DNA from: an uncultured Bacteroidales bacterium
GTDB taxonomy: Bacteria > Bacteroidota > Bacteroidia > Bacteroidales > P3
DNA length: 64,000 bases
Direction of reading: 5' to 3'
Assembly (NCBI GenBank): GCA_900316515.1
Contig: ONDE01000010.1
Coordinates: 1 to 64,000 of the forward strand
The notes under the pieces are model-generated. The model worked only from the letters and a program-made list of their open reading frames with translations, was not told the origin of the DNA and did not search any database. Below, in pieces: positions 17,570 to 30,231 of this stretch. Position numbers and translations under genes: made by a program. Positions within the stretch are counted from its first letter, which is position 1. Each line of letters begins with the position of its first letter.

Positions 17570-18649
17570 TCATTCGTTGGGAGTGTCGTTCTTTTCCTCT
17601 GGCAGGGTGATGGATTTGAAGCGTCCCTGGCGCTTCTTCCAGCGGTCGCGGGCATACTGCTGCATGTCGGTCACCTCGTCAAGCTCGTCGATAATCTCCA
17701 GTCCGAAGATGGTCTCGATGATGTCCTCCAGGGTGATGATGCCCTGGAACGAGCCGTACTCGTCGATGATGCCGGCAATCTGCTCCTTGTGGCGCAGCAG
17801 GCTGTCCCAGATGTCGGCCACCGACATCTCTTCGTTGTAGAGCGGTATGTCGCGCTTTATGTCGCCTAGGGTCTTGCTGAAATGGTCCTCAGCCAACTCC
17901 TCGAGGGCTTCGCTGCGCAGCACATAGCCGGTGATGAAGTCCTCCTCCTCGGCATAGACGGGTATGCGCGAGAAGTGGCTGTACTCGTCTGAACGGTAGA
18001 ACTGCTTGAGGGTCATCTTCTCGGGCGCCGTGGCAGCCACCACGCGCGGCGTCATCACATCGTAGGCTTTCACCTCGCCCAACTTGATGACGTTCTGGAT
18101 AATCTTGTTCTCGTCTTCGTCGATAACACCCTCGTCCTCTCCCATGTCGGCCATCGCCGCCACCTCTTCGCGACTCACAGCAGCCTCCTCTTCGTCTTTC
18201 TTGGCAATGAGTTTCGTGAGCCACTGCACAAGAACAACTATCGGGTAGAGTATAACAATGAGCACACGGATAGTATAGGCCGTGAAGCCCATCAGCCTAC
18301 GCCATTGGTTGGTGCCTATGGTCTTGGGGATAATCTCGCTGAAAACCAATATCAGTATTGTGACAACGGCACTAACCACACCGAAGGGTATGCTATCGAG
18401 AACCAACGCAGCCTGTCGGCCTACGCCGGCAGCACCTATGGTGTTGGCTATAGTGTTAAGACTCAGTATGGCCGCTATGGCTCGGGCATTGTCGGTTTTA
18501 TATTTTCTGAATAGCGGTGCCGCCTTGTAACCCTCGTCCTCTTTCATCGAGATAAACGACAGCGGTGTGGACATCAAAACCGATTCCAAAATGGAGCACA
18601 GGAACGATATCGACATCGCACCTAACAGAAACACAAGCAGTAATGTCAT
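17570..18649 (-). CDS. CNNM (DUF21) plus CBS-pair membrane protein, CorC/HlyC family
   Basis: 359 residues. Four hydrophobic segments in the first 185 residues form the DUF21/CNNM transmembrane domain (LLLVFLLGAMSISFLCSILE, SEIIPKTIG). Two CBS domains follow (about 195-320; VMTPRVVAATAPEKM, IAGIIDEYGSFQGIITLEDI). The family is linked to Mg2+/Co2+ efflux, with CBS domains sensing Mg-ATP. The protein ends shortly after the second CBS domain (RQGRFKSITLPEEKN), without the C-terminal CorC_HlyC domain found in many longer relatives. It is the first gene of the minus-strand run and has a good promoter. Confidence 0.88.
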   Translation of the reverse strand: MTLLLVFLLGAMSISFLCSILESVLMSTPLSFISMKEDEGYKAAPLFRKYKTDNARAIAAILSLNTIANTIGAAGVGRQAALVLDSIPFGVVSAVVTILILVFSEIIPKTIGTNQWRRLMGFTAYTIRVLIVILYPIVVLVQWLTKLIAKKDEEEAAVSREEVAAMADMGEDEGVIDEDENKIIQNVIKLGEVKAYDVMTPRVVAATAPEKMTLKQFYRSDEYSHFSRIPVYAEEEDFITGYVLRSEALEELAEDHFSKTLGDIKRDIPLYNEEMSVADIWDSLLRHKEQIAGIIDEYGSFQGIITLEDIIETIFGLEIIDELDEVTDMQQYARDRWKKRQGRFKSITLPEEKNDTPNE

Positions 18650-18672
18650 TTTACTATATAAAAATTACGATG

Positions 18673-18702
18673 CAAAGTTACACAATTAATCGCATCTGAC
18701 AA
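18673..18702 (-). promoter_or_regulatory. Promoter of the CNNM-purB-ABC-nadK gene run
   Basis: Minus-strand TAACTTTG (18673-18680) and TTG (18700-18702) are spaced by 19 bases. The start codon follows 24 bases after the -7 box. The remaining gap to the feoAB promoter (about 18703-18870) contains a short ACATACTACTC duplication and no gene. Confidence 0.6.
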
Positions 18703-18870
18703 AATTAGTTTCCACATCACCCGCCTGTTCATACCCATCACATTTACAGACACTTACCACCTTACCGCACCCATAACAAACTGATAATCAGCACCAAAAG
18801 TACTCCACATACTACTCACATACTACTCACTTACTACCTACCCCCTACCTCTTAACTCTCCAAAATTCCG

Positions 18871-18890
18871 AATCACCACTTTTGGTGATT
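18871..18890. promoter_or_regulatory. Palindrome over the feoAB -33 region, candidate operator
   Basis: AATCACCACTTTTGGTGATT has 8-bp perfect arms (AATCACCA/TGGTGATT) and a 4-base centre. It overlaps the -33 TTG of the feoAB promoter. A metal-responsive repressor of the DtxR/MntR or Fur type would be the natural candidate; this is inference. No T-run follows, so a terminator is unlikely. Confidence 0.5.
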
Positions 18891-18919
18891 GTCGGTACAA
18901 GTGAAATAATGTATCTTTG
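18889..18919 (+). promoter_or_regulatory. Promoter of feoAB
   Basis: TTG at 18889-18891 and TATCTTTG at 18912-18919 are 20 bases apart, followed by C as in the TAnnTTTGC consensus. The ATG comes 26 bases after the -7 box. Confidence 0.65.
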
Positions 18920-18945
18920 CAAACTGAAATTATACAAAGGATACT

Positions 18946-21435
18946 ATGTTACTATCTGAACTACAGACCGGTGAACGTGGTGTCGTGGTCCGCGTGGCAG
19001 GTCACGGCGCCTTCCGCAAGCGCATTATCGAGATGGGTTTCATCAAGGGTGTCACCGTCGAGTCGGTGCTCAACGCCCCTCTGAAGGACCCCATAAAATA
19101 CCGCATCATGAACTTCGAGGTGTCGCTGCGTCGCAGCGATGCCCGCAAGGTGGAGATTGTCAGCGAGCGTGAGGCAGAACGCGAAATCGTGAACCACGAC
19201 GACTACCGCCCACTCGAGGCGCCCGAATGCGACGCCATGCACCATATCGCCGAGGAGCGCAGCAAAACCATCAACGTGGCCCTCGTGGGCAACCCCAACT
19301 GCGGCAAAACCAGTATCTTCAATATCGCCGCCCACGCCCACGAGCGTGTGGGTAACTACAGCGGCGTGACCGTCGACGAGAAGGTAGGCACCTTCACCCA
19401 CGGCGGCTACACCTTCAACCTGGTCGACCTCCCAGGCACCTACAGCCTCAGCGCCTACTCGCCCGAGGAGCTATACGTGCGCAAACATATCATCGAGAAG
19501 AACCCCGACATCATCCTCAACGTCGTCGACGGCAGCAACCTGGAACGCAACCTCTACCTCACCAGCCAGCTTATCGACATGGACATCACCATGGTGATGG
19601 CACTGAATATGTACGACGAGCTGCAACGCAGCGGCGACCGGCTCGACATCAATCAGCTCTCCACCCTGCTGGGCATGCCCATCGTGCCCACCACAGGCCG
19701 CAACGGCGACGGAATTGGCAAGTTGTTCGATACCATCATTGAAGTGGTTAGTGGGGAGTGGGGAGTGGATAGCACAATGGGTAAAGCGCTACCCACTACC
19801 CACTACCCACTACCCACTCACTATCGCCACATCCATGTGAACCACGGCCGCGAGCTGGAACGCCACATCGGCAGGCTGCGCACCGAACTCTACGAACATG
19901 GCTTCAGCGACACTCTCTCCACCCGCTTCCTGGCCATCAAGCTGCTGGAAAACGACCGCCAGCTTGAGCAGTATACCACCGAGCGCGACCCCGACGGCAG
20001 CGTGCTGAAGATGCGCGACGAGATTGCTGAGGAGTACCTCAAGAGCAACCGCCACACGGTGGACGATGCCGAGCATGTGCGCGAGGCACACGCCAATGAC
20101 CCGCACCCCCACCAGGACATCGAGAGCGCCATCACCGACGCCAAATACGCCTTCGTGCGCGGCGCACTGGCCGAATGCTACGAGAAGAACGAGAAAAGCA
20201 CCCTGCACGCCAAAACCGACAAGATCGACGCCATCGTCACCCACCGCTGGATAGGCTACCCCGTATTTCTGCTGGTGATGTTCGTCACCTTCTTCTGCAC
20301 CTTCGCTATCGGCAAATACCCAATGGATTGGCTCGAGGCGCTGTTCGGCTGGTTGGGCGACATCGTAGGCTCCGCCATGAGCGACGGCCCCCTGAAGAGC
20401 CTCGTCTGCGATGGCATCATTGCCGGCGTGGGCTCGGTGCTCGTCTTCCTGCCCAATATCTTGATACTCTACCTCTTCATCTCCTTCATGGAGGACAGCG
20501 GCTATATGGCCCGCGCAGCCTTCATCATGGACAAGCTGATGCACCGCATGGGCCTGCACGGCAAGAGCTTCATACCCATGATTATGGGCTTTGGCTGCAA
20601 CGTGCCCGCCATCATGGCCACACGCACCATCGAAGACCGCAAGTCGCGCCTGCTCACCATGCTGGTGATACCCATGATGAGCTGCTCGGCACGCATACCT
20701 GTCTACGTGATTCTGGTGAGCGCCTTCTTCTCCAAGTGGGCCGCCTTCGTACTCATGGGTCTCTACCTGCTAGGCATGATCATGGCGGTCCTTATGGCCA
20801 AGCTCTTCAGCCGCTTCTTCGTCAAGGGCGAGAGCCTGCCTTTCGTCATGGAACTGCCGCCCTACCGCATGCCTACAGCCAAAGCCGTGCTGCGCCACAC
20901 CTGGGAGAAAGGCAAAGAATACCTCAAGAAGATGGGTACCATCATCCTCGGCGCCTCGATAATCGTCTGGGCCCTGAGCTACTTCCCCACCAACGAGGAC
21001 CGTCAGGTGCAGGCCGAGAACAGCTACATGGCCAAGATAGGCAAGACCATCGAGCCTGCCATGCGTCCCTGCGGCTTCGACTGGCGCCAGAGCGTGTCGC
21101 TCCTCGCCGGCGTGGGCGCCAAGGAGGTCGTAGCCTCGACAATGGCCGTCGTCTATGCCACCAGCAGCGACGAGGCAGCAATGCTCGAAGAGGACTTCGA
21201 GAGCGAGGAGAACGAAAGCCGCATCAGCGAGCTGATACGCGACAATATGACGCCCCTCAGCGCCATGTCTATGCTGCTGTTCATCTTGCTCTACATGCCC
21301 TGCATCAGCACCATCGTGGCCATCAAGAACGAGAGCGGCAAGTGGAAATGGGCACTCTTCACCGTGGTCTACACCATCGGTCTGGCCTGGATTGTAAGCA
21401 CATTGTTCTTCCAGATTGGAAGTCTGATTTTTTAG
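18946..21435 (+). CDS. feoB: FeoA-FeoB fusion, ferrous iron transporter
   Basis: 829 residues. Residues 1-75 form a FeoA SH3-like domain (MLLSELQTGERGVVVRVAGH); the rest is FeoB: G-domain with G1 GNPNCGKTS at 115-123, G3 DLPGTYS, G4 NMYD, then the membrane part with two Gate domains (about 430-829). It imports Fe2+ across the inner membrane. FeoA-FeoB fusions are common in Bacteroidota. After the G-domain (about residues 268-291) two heptanucleotide arrays write an odd segment, SGEWGVDSTMGKALPTTHY, not expected in the family. The gene has its own promoter with a palindrome and is followed by the Cys-rich partner gene. Confidence 0.96.
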   Translation: MLLSELQTGERGVVVRVAGHGAFRKRIIEMGFIKGVTVESVLNAPLKDPIKYRIMNFEVSLRRSDARKVEIVSEREAEREIVNHDDYRPLEAPECDAMHHIAEERSKTINVALVGNPNCGKTSIFNIAAHAHERVGNYSGVTVDEKVGTFTHGGYTFNLVDLPGTYSLSAYSPEELYVRKHIIEKNPDIILNVVDGSNLERNLYLTSQLIDMDITMVMALNMYDELQRSGDRLDINQLSTLLGMPIVPTTGRNGDGIGKLFDTIIEVVSGEWGVDSTMGKALPTTHYPLPTHYRHIHVNHGRELERHIGRLRTELYEHGFSDTLSTRFLAIKLLENDRQLEQYTTERDPDGSVLKMRDEIAEEYLKSNRHTVDDAEHVREAHANDPHPHQDIESAITDAKYAFVRGALAECYEKNEKSTLHAKTDKIDAIVTHRWIGYPVFLLVMFVTFFCTFAIGKYPMDWLEALFGWLGDIVGSAMSDGPLKSLVCDGIIAGVGSVLVFLPNILILYLFISFMEDSGYMARAAFIMDKLMHRMGLHGKSFIPMIMGFGCNVPAIMATRTIEDRKSRLLTMLVIPMMSCSARIPVYVILVSAFFSKWAAFVLMGLYLLGMIMAVLMAKLFSRFFVKGESLPFVMELPPYRMPTAKAVLRHTWEKGKEYLKKMGTIILGASIIVWALSYFPTNEDRQVQAENSYMAKIGKTIEPAMRPCGFDWRQSVSLLAGVGAKEVVASTMAVVYATSSDEAAMLEEDFESEENESRISELIRDNMTPLSAMSMLLFILLYMPCISTIVAIKNESGKWKWALFTVVYTIGLAWIVSTLFFQIGSLIF
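19750..19816. repeat. Two heptanucleotide arrays inside feoB
   Basis: AGTGGGG occurs twice plus AGTGG (19750-19768), then CTACCCA occurs four times (19789-19816). The second set is nearly the complement of the first (AGTGGG against CCCACT), so the two can pair. They encode the extra segment after the FeoB G-domain. Confidence 0.8.
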
Positions 21436-21465
21436 TAGTTAAGTAGACAGTAGTTAAGTAGTTAA
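21435..21465. repeat. Degenerate GTAGTTAA tandem array at the feoB 3' end
   Basis: Units GTAGTTAA, GTAGACA, GTAGTTAA, GTAGTTAA begin at the last base of the feoB stop codon and end ten bases before the next start. Confidence 0.65.
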
Positions 21466-21475
21466 GACAATAGTT

Positions 21476-21655
21476 GTGGCGCAGACAATCATAGTAGTGC
21501 TTATCCTGGCGGTCACCGTGGCTTTCGCGGTGCGCTGGCTTGTGCGCACCGTCAAGGGCAAAGGTGGCTGCAACTGTAGCGGATGCCCGTATGCCGGCGA
21601 CAAGGAATGCCACTGCAAGGACGGCCGGTGCGAGCTGCCTGATATTAAACTCTGA
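21476..21655 (+). CDS. FeoB-associated Cys-rich membrane protein
   Basis: 59 residues from a GTG start at 21476; the only in-frame start, because a TAA stands at 21455-21457. One hydrophobic helix (QTIIVVLILAVTVAFAV) leads into a basic turn (RWLVRTVKGKG) and a Cys-rich tail with six cysteines in C-x-C-x2-C then C-x-C and C (GGCNCSGCPYAGDKECHCKD). This is the pattern of the small FeoB-associated Cys-rich proteins found next to feoB in many anaerobes, thought to help iron handling. The 40-base gap to feoB supports cotranscription. Confidence 0.85.
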   Translation: MAQTIIVVLILAVTVAFAVRWLVRTVKGKGGCNCSGCPYAGDKECHCKDGRCELPDIKL

Positions 21656-21704
21656 TAGTCTCAGTAGTGAGGTTGCATTAAGTGCGTTTAAACCTACTTG
21701 GGGC

Positions 21705-23420
21705 CTATCTAATCACTACCACTTTGCGTGCTGGTAAAGTGCCCACCTTGACGAGGTAGACACCACCATGTAGCGTGGGTAAGTCATCTGCATGGGTGGC
21801 ATGGAACACCTCACGGCCCATCAAGTCATACACACAGAAGTCCCCAACATCTATGCCATCAACACGCACATGGATGAGTCCGTCAAGAGCAAATACCCTT
21901 ATGTCGTTTTCATCCACTCCAGCAATCCCTTGCGTTGTACTCTCAAAGTAGGCTGTATACGTGGCATCACCAGTGACAACAACTTGGCGTGGGTTATCTG
22001 TGTTGTAATTGATTTGGTAATGACCATAACCCCATTCATTATAGACGTATGTAGAATCTATCCAATATACAAAATGATAGTCTTCTGTGGCAGTCGCGAA
22101 AATCGTTACGGTATCAAGATAATTATATTCCCCTCCACCACTTACAGAACCAAAACTTGTATCATTGCATTGTAGTGTTAACCGATATTGGTTAGGTGCA
22201 AAGAAAGCTGTAAAAGTAGTGTCACTAATTAATGTTACTGTGCGATTATAATTTGTATCTCCATCATTCCATTGTACAAAATGATATCCGCTATTAGCAT
22301 TAGCAGAAATATTCACATCACTAAAATAAATATAAGTTCCGCTACCAGAAACATACCCCATAGAGTAATTGTCCGAATAAACGTTGAGTGTAAATGGACC
22401 TGGAGTAATTCCAGAGACATGCACGGTGATGATGGCGGTGTCGGTAATGCAATGGCGTGAAGCCACGAGGGTAATGGTGTAGATGCCGCTGTCGGCAAAG
22501 GTATGATGAATGATGGTGTTGCTGTCGGCATTGGTAGTGTAATCAGTACTGTCGCCGAAGTACCAGTTCAAACTGTCGGCACGTTGTGGCGTACAACCAA
22601 TCCATACTAGATTGCTGTCGTTGGCATCGAGCAGTTGTATCTCCACTTCTGGCAAGGGACGTTGCCATTGTGGCAGATTGTTAAAGACCACGTCGTGAAC
22701 AGCGCTGCGAATGGTCGAGGCCACCGAGGCCTCGAGCGAAGCGTTGAAGGTGATGGCAGCAGGGTCGCGGTGGAAGATGAGCGTATAGAAGGCGCAGGCG
22801 GCGGCATAGGTGCCGGCCTGCGAGGGGTGGCTTCCGTCGGAGGCGTAGAGGTTTATGTCAGGATGGTTGGCACGCAGGTAGCGCCACACACGGCCTACGG
22901 GACACAGCGAGGCATCGTAGGTCTCGGCCATATAGGTATAGCGCAGGCAGAGCATGCTGTCCATGCCTTCGTAGGTGCCCAGCACGGGGAAATACTGCGC
23001 ATTTATTTGGTCGCCGTCGCGACGGCCCCAGGTCATGTAGAACATAGGTTCGGCACAGGGGTTGTGGGCATAGATGGAGTCGACGAGGCGTTCGGCGTAG
23101 GGGAACACCTCTCCCTCGACCTGGCCCTGCGGGAAGGAGGGCAACTGGCTCTGCTCCTGCAGCACCACGACATCCCAACCCCCTTGGCATATCAGCTGCA
23201 TAGAATAATTTACGCAGTGCTGACTGAAGGTGCAGCCACCAGGGGTGTTGCTGCTGTAGGTCATATCATCACCCATATTGTGGGCTATGTTAAGGACCAT
23301 CTGTGGCAGGTTGTTCACTTCGGTATAGCTGTTGCCTATGAACAGCACACGGGGACTTTCCTGTGCCGTTACGGCAAAGGCAATCAGGGTCAGCAGGGTG
23401 GCGATGAGGTGTCGTTTCAT
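21705..23420 (-). CDS. DUF4886/SGNH-like secreted hydrolase with PKD, InlB-like repeats and T9SS type A domain
   Basis: 571 residues from the ATG at 23420 (MKRHLIATLLTLIAFAVTAQ, signal peptide); the frame extends further upstream into the beta-galactosidase gene, but without a signal peptide. Residues 24-250 look like a DUF4886/SGNH hydrolase: LFIGNSYTEVNNLP with the nucleophile Ser, and LYASDGSHPSQAGTY with the D-x-x-H pair. A PKD-like domain follows, then two divergent InlB-type repeats (about 334-490; GYVSGSG...FVQWNDGDTNYNRTVTL). The last 70 residues (FCVYDLMGREVFH, GGVYLVKVG, ARKVVVIR) are a T9SS type A sorting domain. It lies 14 bases after the beta-galactosidase stop and could deacetylate or de-esterify glycans. 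GC falls sharply in the repeat part. Confidence 0.85.
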   Translation of the reverse strand: MKRHLIATLLTLIAFAVTAQESPRVLFIGNSYTEVNNLPQMVLNIAHNMGDDMTYSSNTPGGCTFSQHCVNYSMQLICQGGWDVVVLQEQSQLPSFPQGQVEGEVFPYAERLVDSIYAHNPCAEPMFYMTWGRRDGDQINAQYFPVLGTYEGMDSMLCLRYTYMAETYDASLCPVGRVWRYLRANHPDINLYASDGSHPSQAGTYAAACAFYTLIFHRDPAAITFNASLEASVASTIRSAVHDVVFNNLPQWQRPLPEVEIQLLDANDSNLVWIGCTPQRADSLNWYFGDSTDYTTNADSNTIIHHTFADSGIYTITLVASRHCITDTAIITVHVSGITPGPFTLNVYSDNYSMGYVSGSGTYIYFSDVNISANANSGYHFVQWNDGDTNYNRTVTLISDTTFTAFFAPNQYRLTLQCNDTSFGSVSGGGEYNYLDTVTIFATATEDYHFVYWIDSTYVYNEWGYGHYQINYNTDNPRQVVVTGDATYTAYFESTTQGIAGVDENDIRVFALDGLIHVRVDGIDVGDFCVYDLMGREVFHATHADDLPTLHGGVYLVKVGTLPARKVVVIR

Positions 23421-23434
23421 TATATGGGTTGTTG

Positions 23435-27785
<4,351 letters not shown>

Positions 27786-29144
27786 TTAACCCAGATTACT
27801 AGCGATACTCTTTATTAACTTTGAAAAACCGTCGGGAGTCATCAAGTCCACTCCCGAAAGGGGTTGACCCGTTATCTGCTCGAACGTACTCGTGTGGTAT
27901 GGTGCCGTAAGTCCATAACCGTTTGCCGCCACAGGAATGATTGCCTTGTTACCGAGCTGCGAAGCCATGCGCCACTCTCGGTTGTAGTAGTTGTCGGTCC
28001 TCCCTGCCGTGAGGTCCTCGGCGATATATGGCGTCAAGAGAGGCAGGAAGACTCGGCAGCGACCGATAGCATCCTGTATCATAGCATCGTAGTTGTCGCC
28101 GCCCTTAAGGCTCGAGTTGTCGAACCACACATCGAAGCCTGCCGCCCGCAGGCGGAAGAAGAGTTGCGTTGCCATCACACGGTCGTGGCTGCAGTACGAG
28201 AGGAACACACCGCCTTCACGGCGGCTCCTAATAATCTGCTCACAGAAGGGGTTCGACGGGTCGGTCGAGGTGAGCGACTCGGTGATGCTGTGCATGAATG
28301 CCGTAGCGTCGCCATGCGAATAGATTCGGTTACGCTCGAGGAAACTGTTGAGACCACGGTCGGAGTCGCTGTCCTTGTCGAGGGTGAATGCCACCTGTCC
28401 CTCGCGGAAACGCGAGAAGTCATGCTTCAGGATATACCAGAAGAAGCGGAAATACCAGTCTTCGAACTTGCAGCCGAGAGCAAGGACTTTCTTTGAGCGG
28501 ATGAACTTCATCAGTGCGTCGTTGCCGAAGAAAAGCCATTTCTCAATAATCTGTATAGCATCGTTGTCGGTTCGCACATAGTGGCGACTCTCGTCCTTCT
28601 CGGCCTTTCCGAAGATATAGATAAGTGTAGGCTCGCTGTAACGGCTGCCGTCACGGTAGGTGGCAAGGGAGTTGCGCAGGTCGTCGAGCGACCGCTTGTC
28701 GTCGATGCTCACCACGCGCAACCGTTCGCCCCATATCGTGCGCATCAGCGTCTCAAGGTACCCGTCGAAAGTCGTCGTCAGCACTATTGGGAAAAGGCGC
28801 GTGCCAATCATATCGCGCAACTCGGGACTCATGTCGGCAAGGTCGTAGCTGAAATCGTCGGCCGAGTTTAGGAGGTTGCGCACTGGGTCGACACCATTGC
28901 CCGAGTCGAGGGCAAGTTCGTTGAGGTCCTTGTAGTTGCGGTTCAGACTGCTGTTGAGGGCTTTCAACAGATACTGCTTTACGTCACCCGACGGCTCCTC
29001 GTCGCGGTTCATAATCACTTCGCTACCCACCACAAGCAGATAGTCGCCATTCATCACGTCGGTGACAAACTGCTCCTGGTCGAACATCGTTTCCTGTTGC
29101 TGCGACAGGCGTGCCGCAGTGTCGTCTTTAGGTTTGAATCCCAT
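27786..29144 (-). CDS. SIR2-like plus TIR domain protein, putative effector
   Basis: 452 residues, cytoplasmic. Residues 25-285 look like a SIR2_2-type domain: DYLLVVGSEVIM, IVLTTTFDGYLETLM (the TTNYDxxLE motif), LIYIFGKAEKDES where active members have a His-Gly pair, and VLALGCKFEDWYFRFFWYIL (the GYSLxDxDFRxLW motif). The missing His and the altered glycine loop suggest loss of NAD hydrolysis there. Residues 310-410 are a TIR domain (GGVFLSYCSHDRVMATQLF, GFDVWFDNSSLKGGDNYD) with a Glu in NREWRMA (390) where TIR NADases have the catalytic Glu. It is the last gene of the five-gene cassette; TIR NADase output with the SIR2 part as ligand site is inference. Confidence 0.8.
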   Translation of the reverse strand: MGFKPKDDTAARLSQQQETMFDQEQFVTDVMNGDYLLVVGSEVIMNRDEEPSGDVKQYLLKALNSSLNRNYKDLNELALDSGNGVDPVRNLLNSADDFSYDLADMSPELRDMIGTRLFPIVLTTTFDGYLETLMRTIWGERLRVVSIDDKRSLDDLRNSLATYRDGSRYSEPTLIYIFGKAEKDESRHYVRTDNDAIQIIEKWLFFGNDALMKFIRSKKVLALGCKFEDWYFRFFWYILKHDFSRFREGQVAFTLDKDSDSDRGLNSFLERNRIYSHGDATAFMHSITESLTSTDPSNPFCEQIIRSRREGGVFLSYCSHDRVMATQLFFRLRAAGFDVWFDNSSLKGGDNYDAMIQDAIGRCRVFLPLLTPYIAEDLTAGRTDNYYNREWRMASQLGNKAIIPVAANGYGLTAPYHTSTFEQITGQPLSGVDLMTPDGFSKLIKSIASNLG

Positions 29145-29193
29145 GGTTATATTATTTTGTTTTTTTCATTAAACTGTTTCTGTCGGCTGTCAA

Positions 29194-29805
29194 CTAAAAA
29201 ATGCTTCCCGACATAATTAAAAGCAGAATGGTCGCCACCGGGAAAAGCAGATAGCACCAATTTACCAGACGGCAGCGGACTGCCCACCGCGCCATTGCAT
29301 GATTGAATATATTTTGGTCATCCGCATTCAAAGCCTCATCCACCTTTCTTGAAGTCTTGATAGTCACCAGACCGATGGCCAGAAATGCCACAGCTGCAGG
29401 AAGGAGAACAAAAACAAGGGGGAACTGGAACTCATAGTTCTCGAAGAACAACAACCTTACAGGAACGCAGATCACGGCGACAATGCCGACAACCAGCATC
29501 ATCCATGCCACGCGACGTTTTGTCTTCATAGTCTTGCCTATCAAGTAGCGCAACCGATAATCCACCAGCAGGGTGCTGTCGGTAGCGGTGTGCCTTTTGT
29601 TTATAGACCGCAATATGGCTATTCCTGCAACAAACAGCATCACCCATACAGGGATTAATATCAATGCCAGATTTGCTCCTGGCCAACGGTTATACTTCGC
29701 TACAAATGCGAATAAAGTAAATGCTACGGCCAAGGCCATGCATGCATACGCCAAAACGCGTTTTATCATCGATTTATGTATTCCTCTATTCATGGCACTC
29801 ATCAA
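29194..29805 (-). CDS. Multi-pass membrane protein of the STAND/TIR cassette (203 residues)
   Basis: 203 residues with about five hydrophobic helices (near residues 15-37, 43-66, 97-120, 126-148, 176-200). Not a named family. It carries YNRWPGANLALI, a WPG-N hairpin like the one in GldL-type Bacteroidota membrane proteins. Its second half aligns by eye with the 133-residue protein encoded just upstream: TMKTKRRVAWM against TMKSKRRIGWV, TIKTSRKVDEALNADDQN against TTSKATLEALEINNQS, and FNHAMARWA against FDEALSKWT. The ATG overlaps the stop of that gene by four bases. Codons and bases are clearly more AT-rich than in the housekeeping genes. Confidence 0.75.
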   Translation of the reverse strand: MMSAMNRGIHKSMIKRVLAYACMALAVAFTLFAFVAKYNRWPGANLALILIPVWVMLFVAGIAILRSINKRHTATDSTLLVDYRLRYLIGKTMKTKRRVAWMMLVVGIVAVICVPVRLLFFENYEFQFPLVFVLLPAAVAFLAIGLVTIKTSRKVDEALNADDQNIFNHAMARWAVRCRLVNWCYLLFPVATILLLIMSGSIF

Positions 29806-30203
29806 TTAAATAACACTCCGAAACAAAGATACAGAGACAAGCACATCAAAAGTATATACCCACCTAAGGCAAACAAGTCGCGCATAGTCCATTTGGAGAG
29901 GGCTTCGTCGAACGCCGACTGGTTGTTTATTTCCAACGCTTCGAGTGTAGCCTTCGATGTGGTCAGCGTGAGGGTGCTGATGGCCAGCAAAGCAACATAT
30001 AATGGAATGCCAAGATACATTATATTACCACCTGGCCAATGAAATTTTAAAAAGATATACGGCGATACCACAAGTGCTATCGATACAAACAGTGCCACCC
30101 ATCCAATACGGCGCTTGGACTTCATTGTACGTTCTATCGACTGGCGAGTGTCGTTGTCGATTTTCAATCTCTTGTTCTTCTTTGTTATAATGTTATTCCC
30201 CAT
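29802..30203 (-). CDS. Small membrane protein of the STAND/TIR cassette (133 residues)
   Basis: 133 residues, three hydrophobic helices (near residues 34-56, 62-82, 110-132). A basic N-terminal 30 residues (ITKKNKRLKIDNDTRQSIE) would face the cytoplasm. It has FHWPGGNIMYLG, again the WPG-N hairpin, and a soluble loop with EALEINNQSAFDEALSKW that matches the loop of the neighbouring 203-residue protein, so the two are likely paralogues. Region 29800-30230 is about 40 percent GC by eye. No function is known to me; membrane partner or pore of the cassette is a guess from context. Confidence 0.75.
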   Translation of the reverse strand: MGNNIITKKNKRLKIDNDTRQSIERTMKSKRRIGWVALFVSIALVVSPYIFLKFHWPGGNIMYLGIPLYVALLAISTLTLTTSKATLEALEINNQSAFDEALSKWTMRDLFALGGYILLMCLSLYLCFGVLFN

Positions 30204-30231
30204 ATGTGTTAATCTATTTCTCTAAATTATT

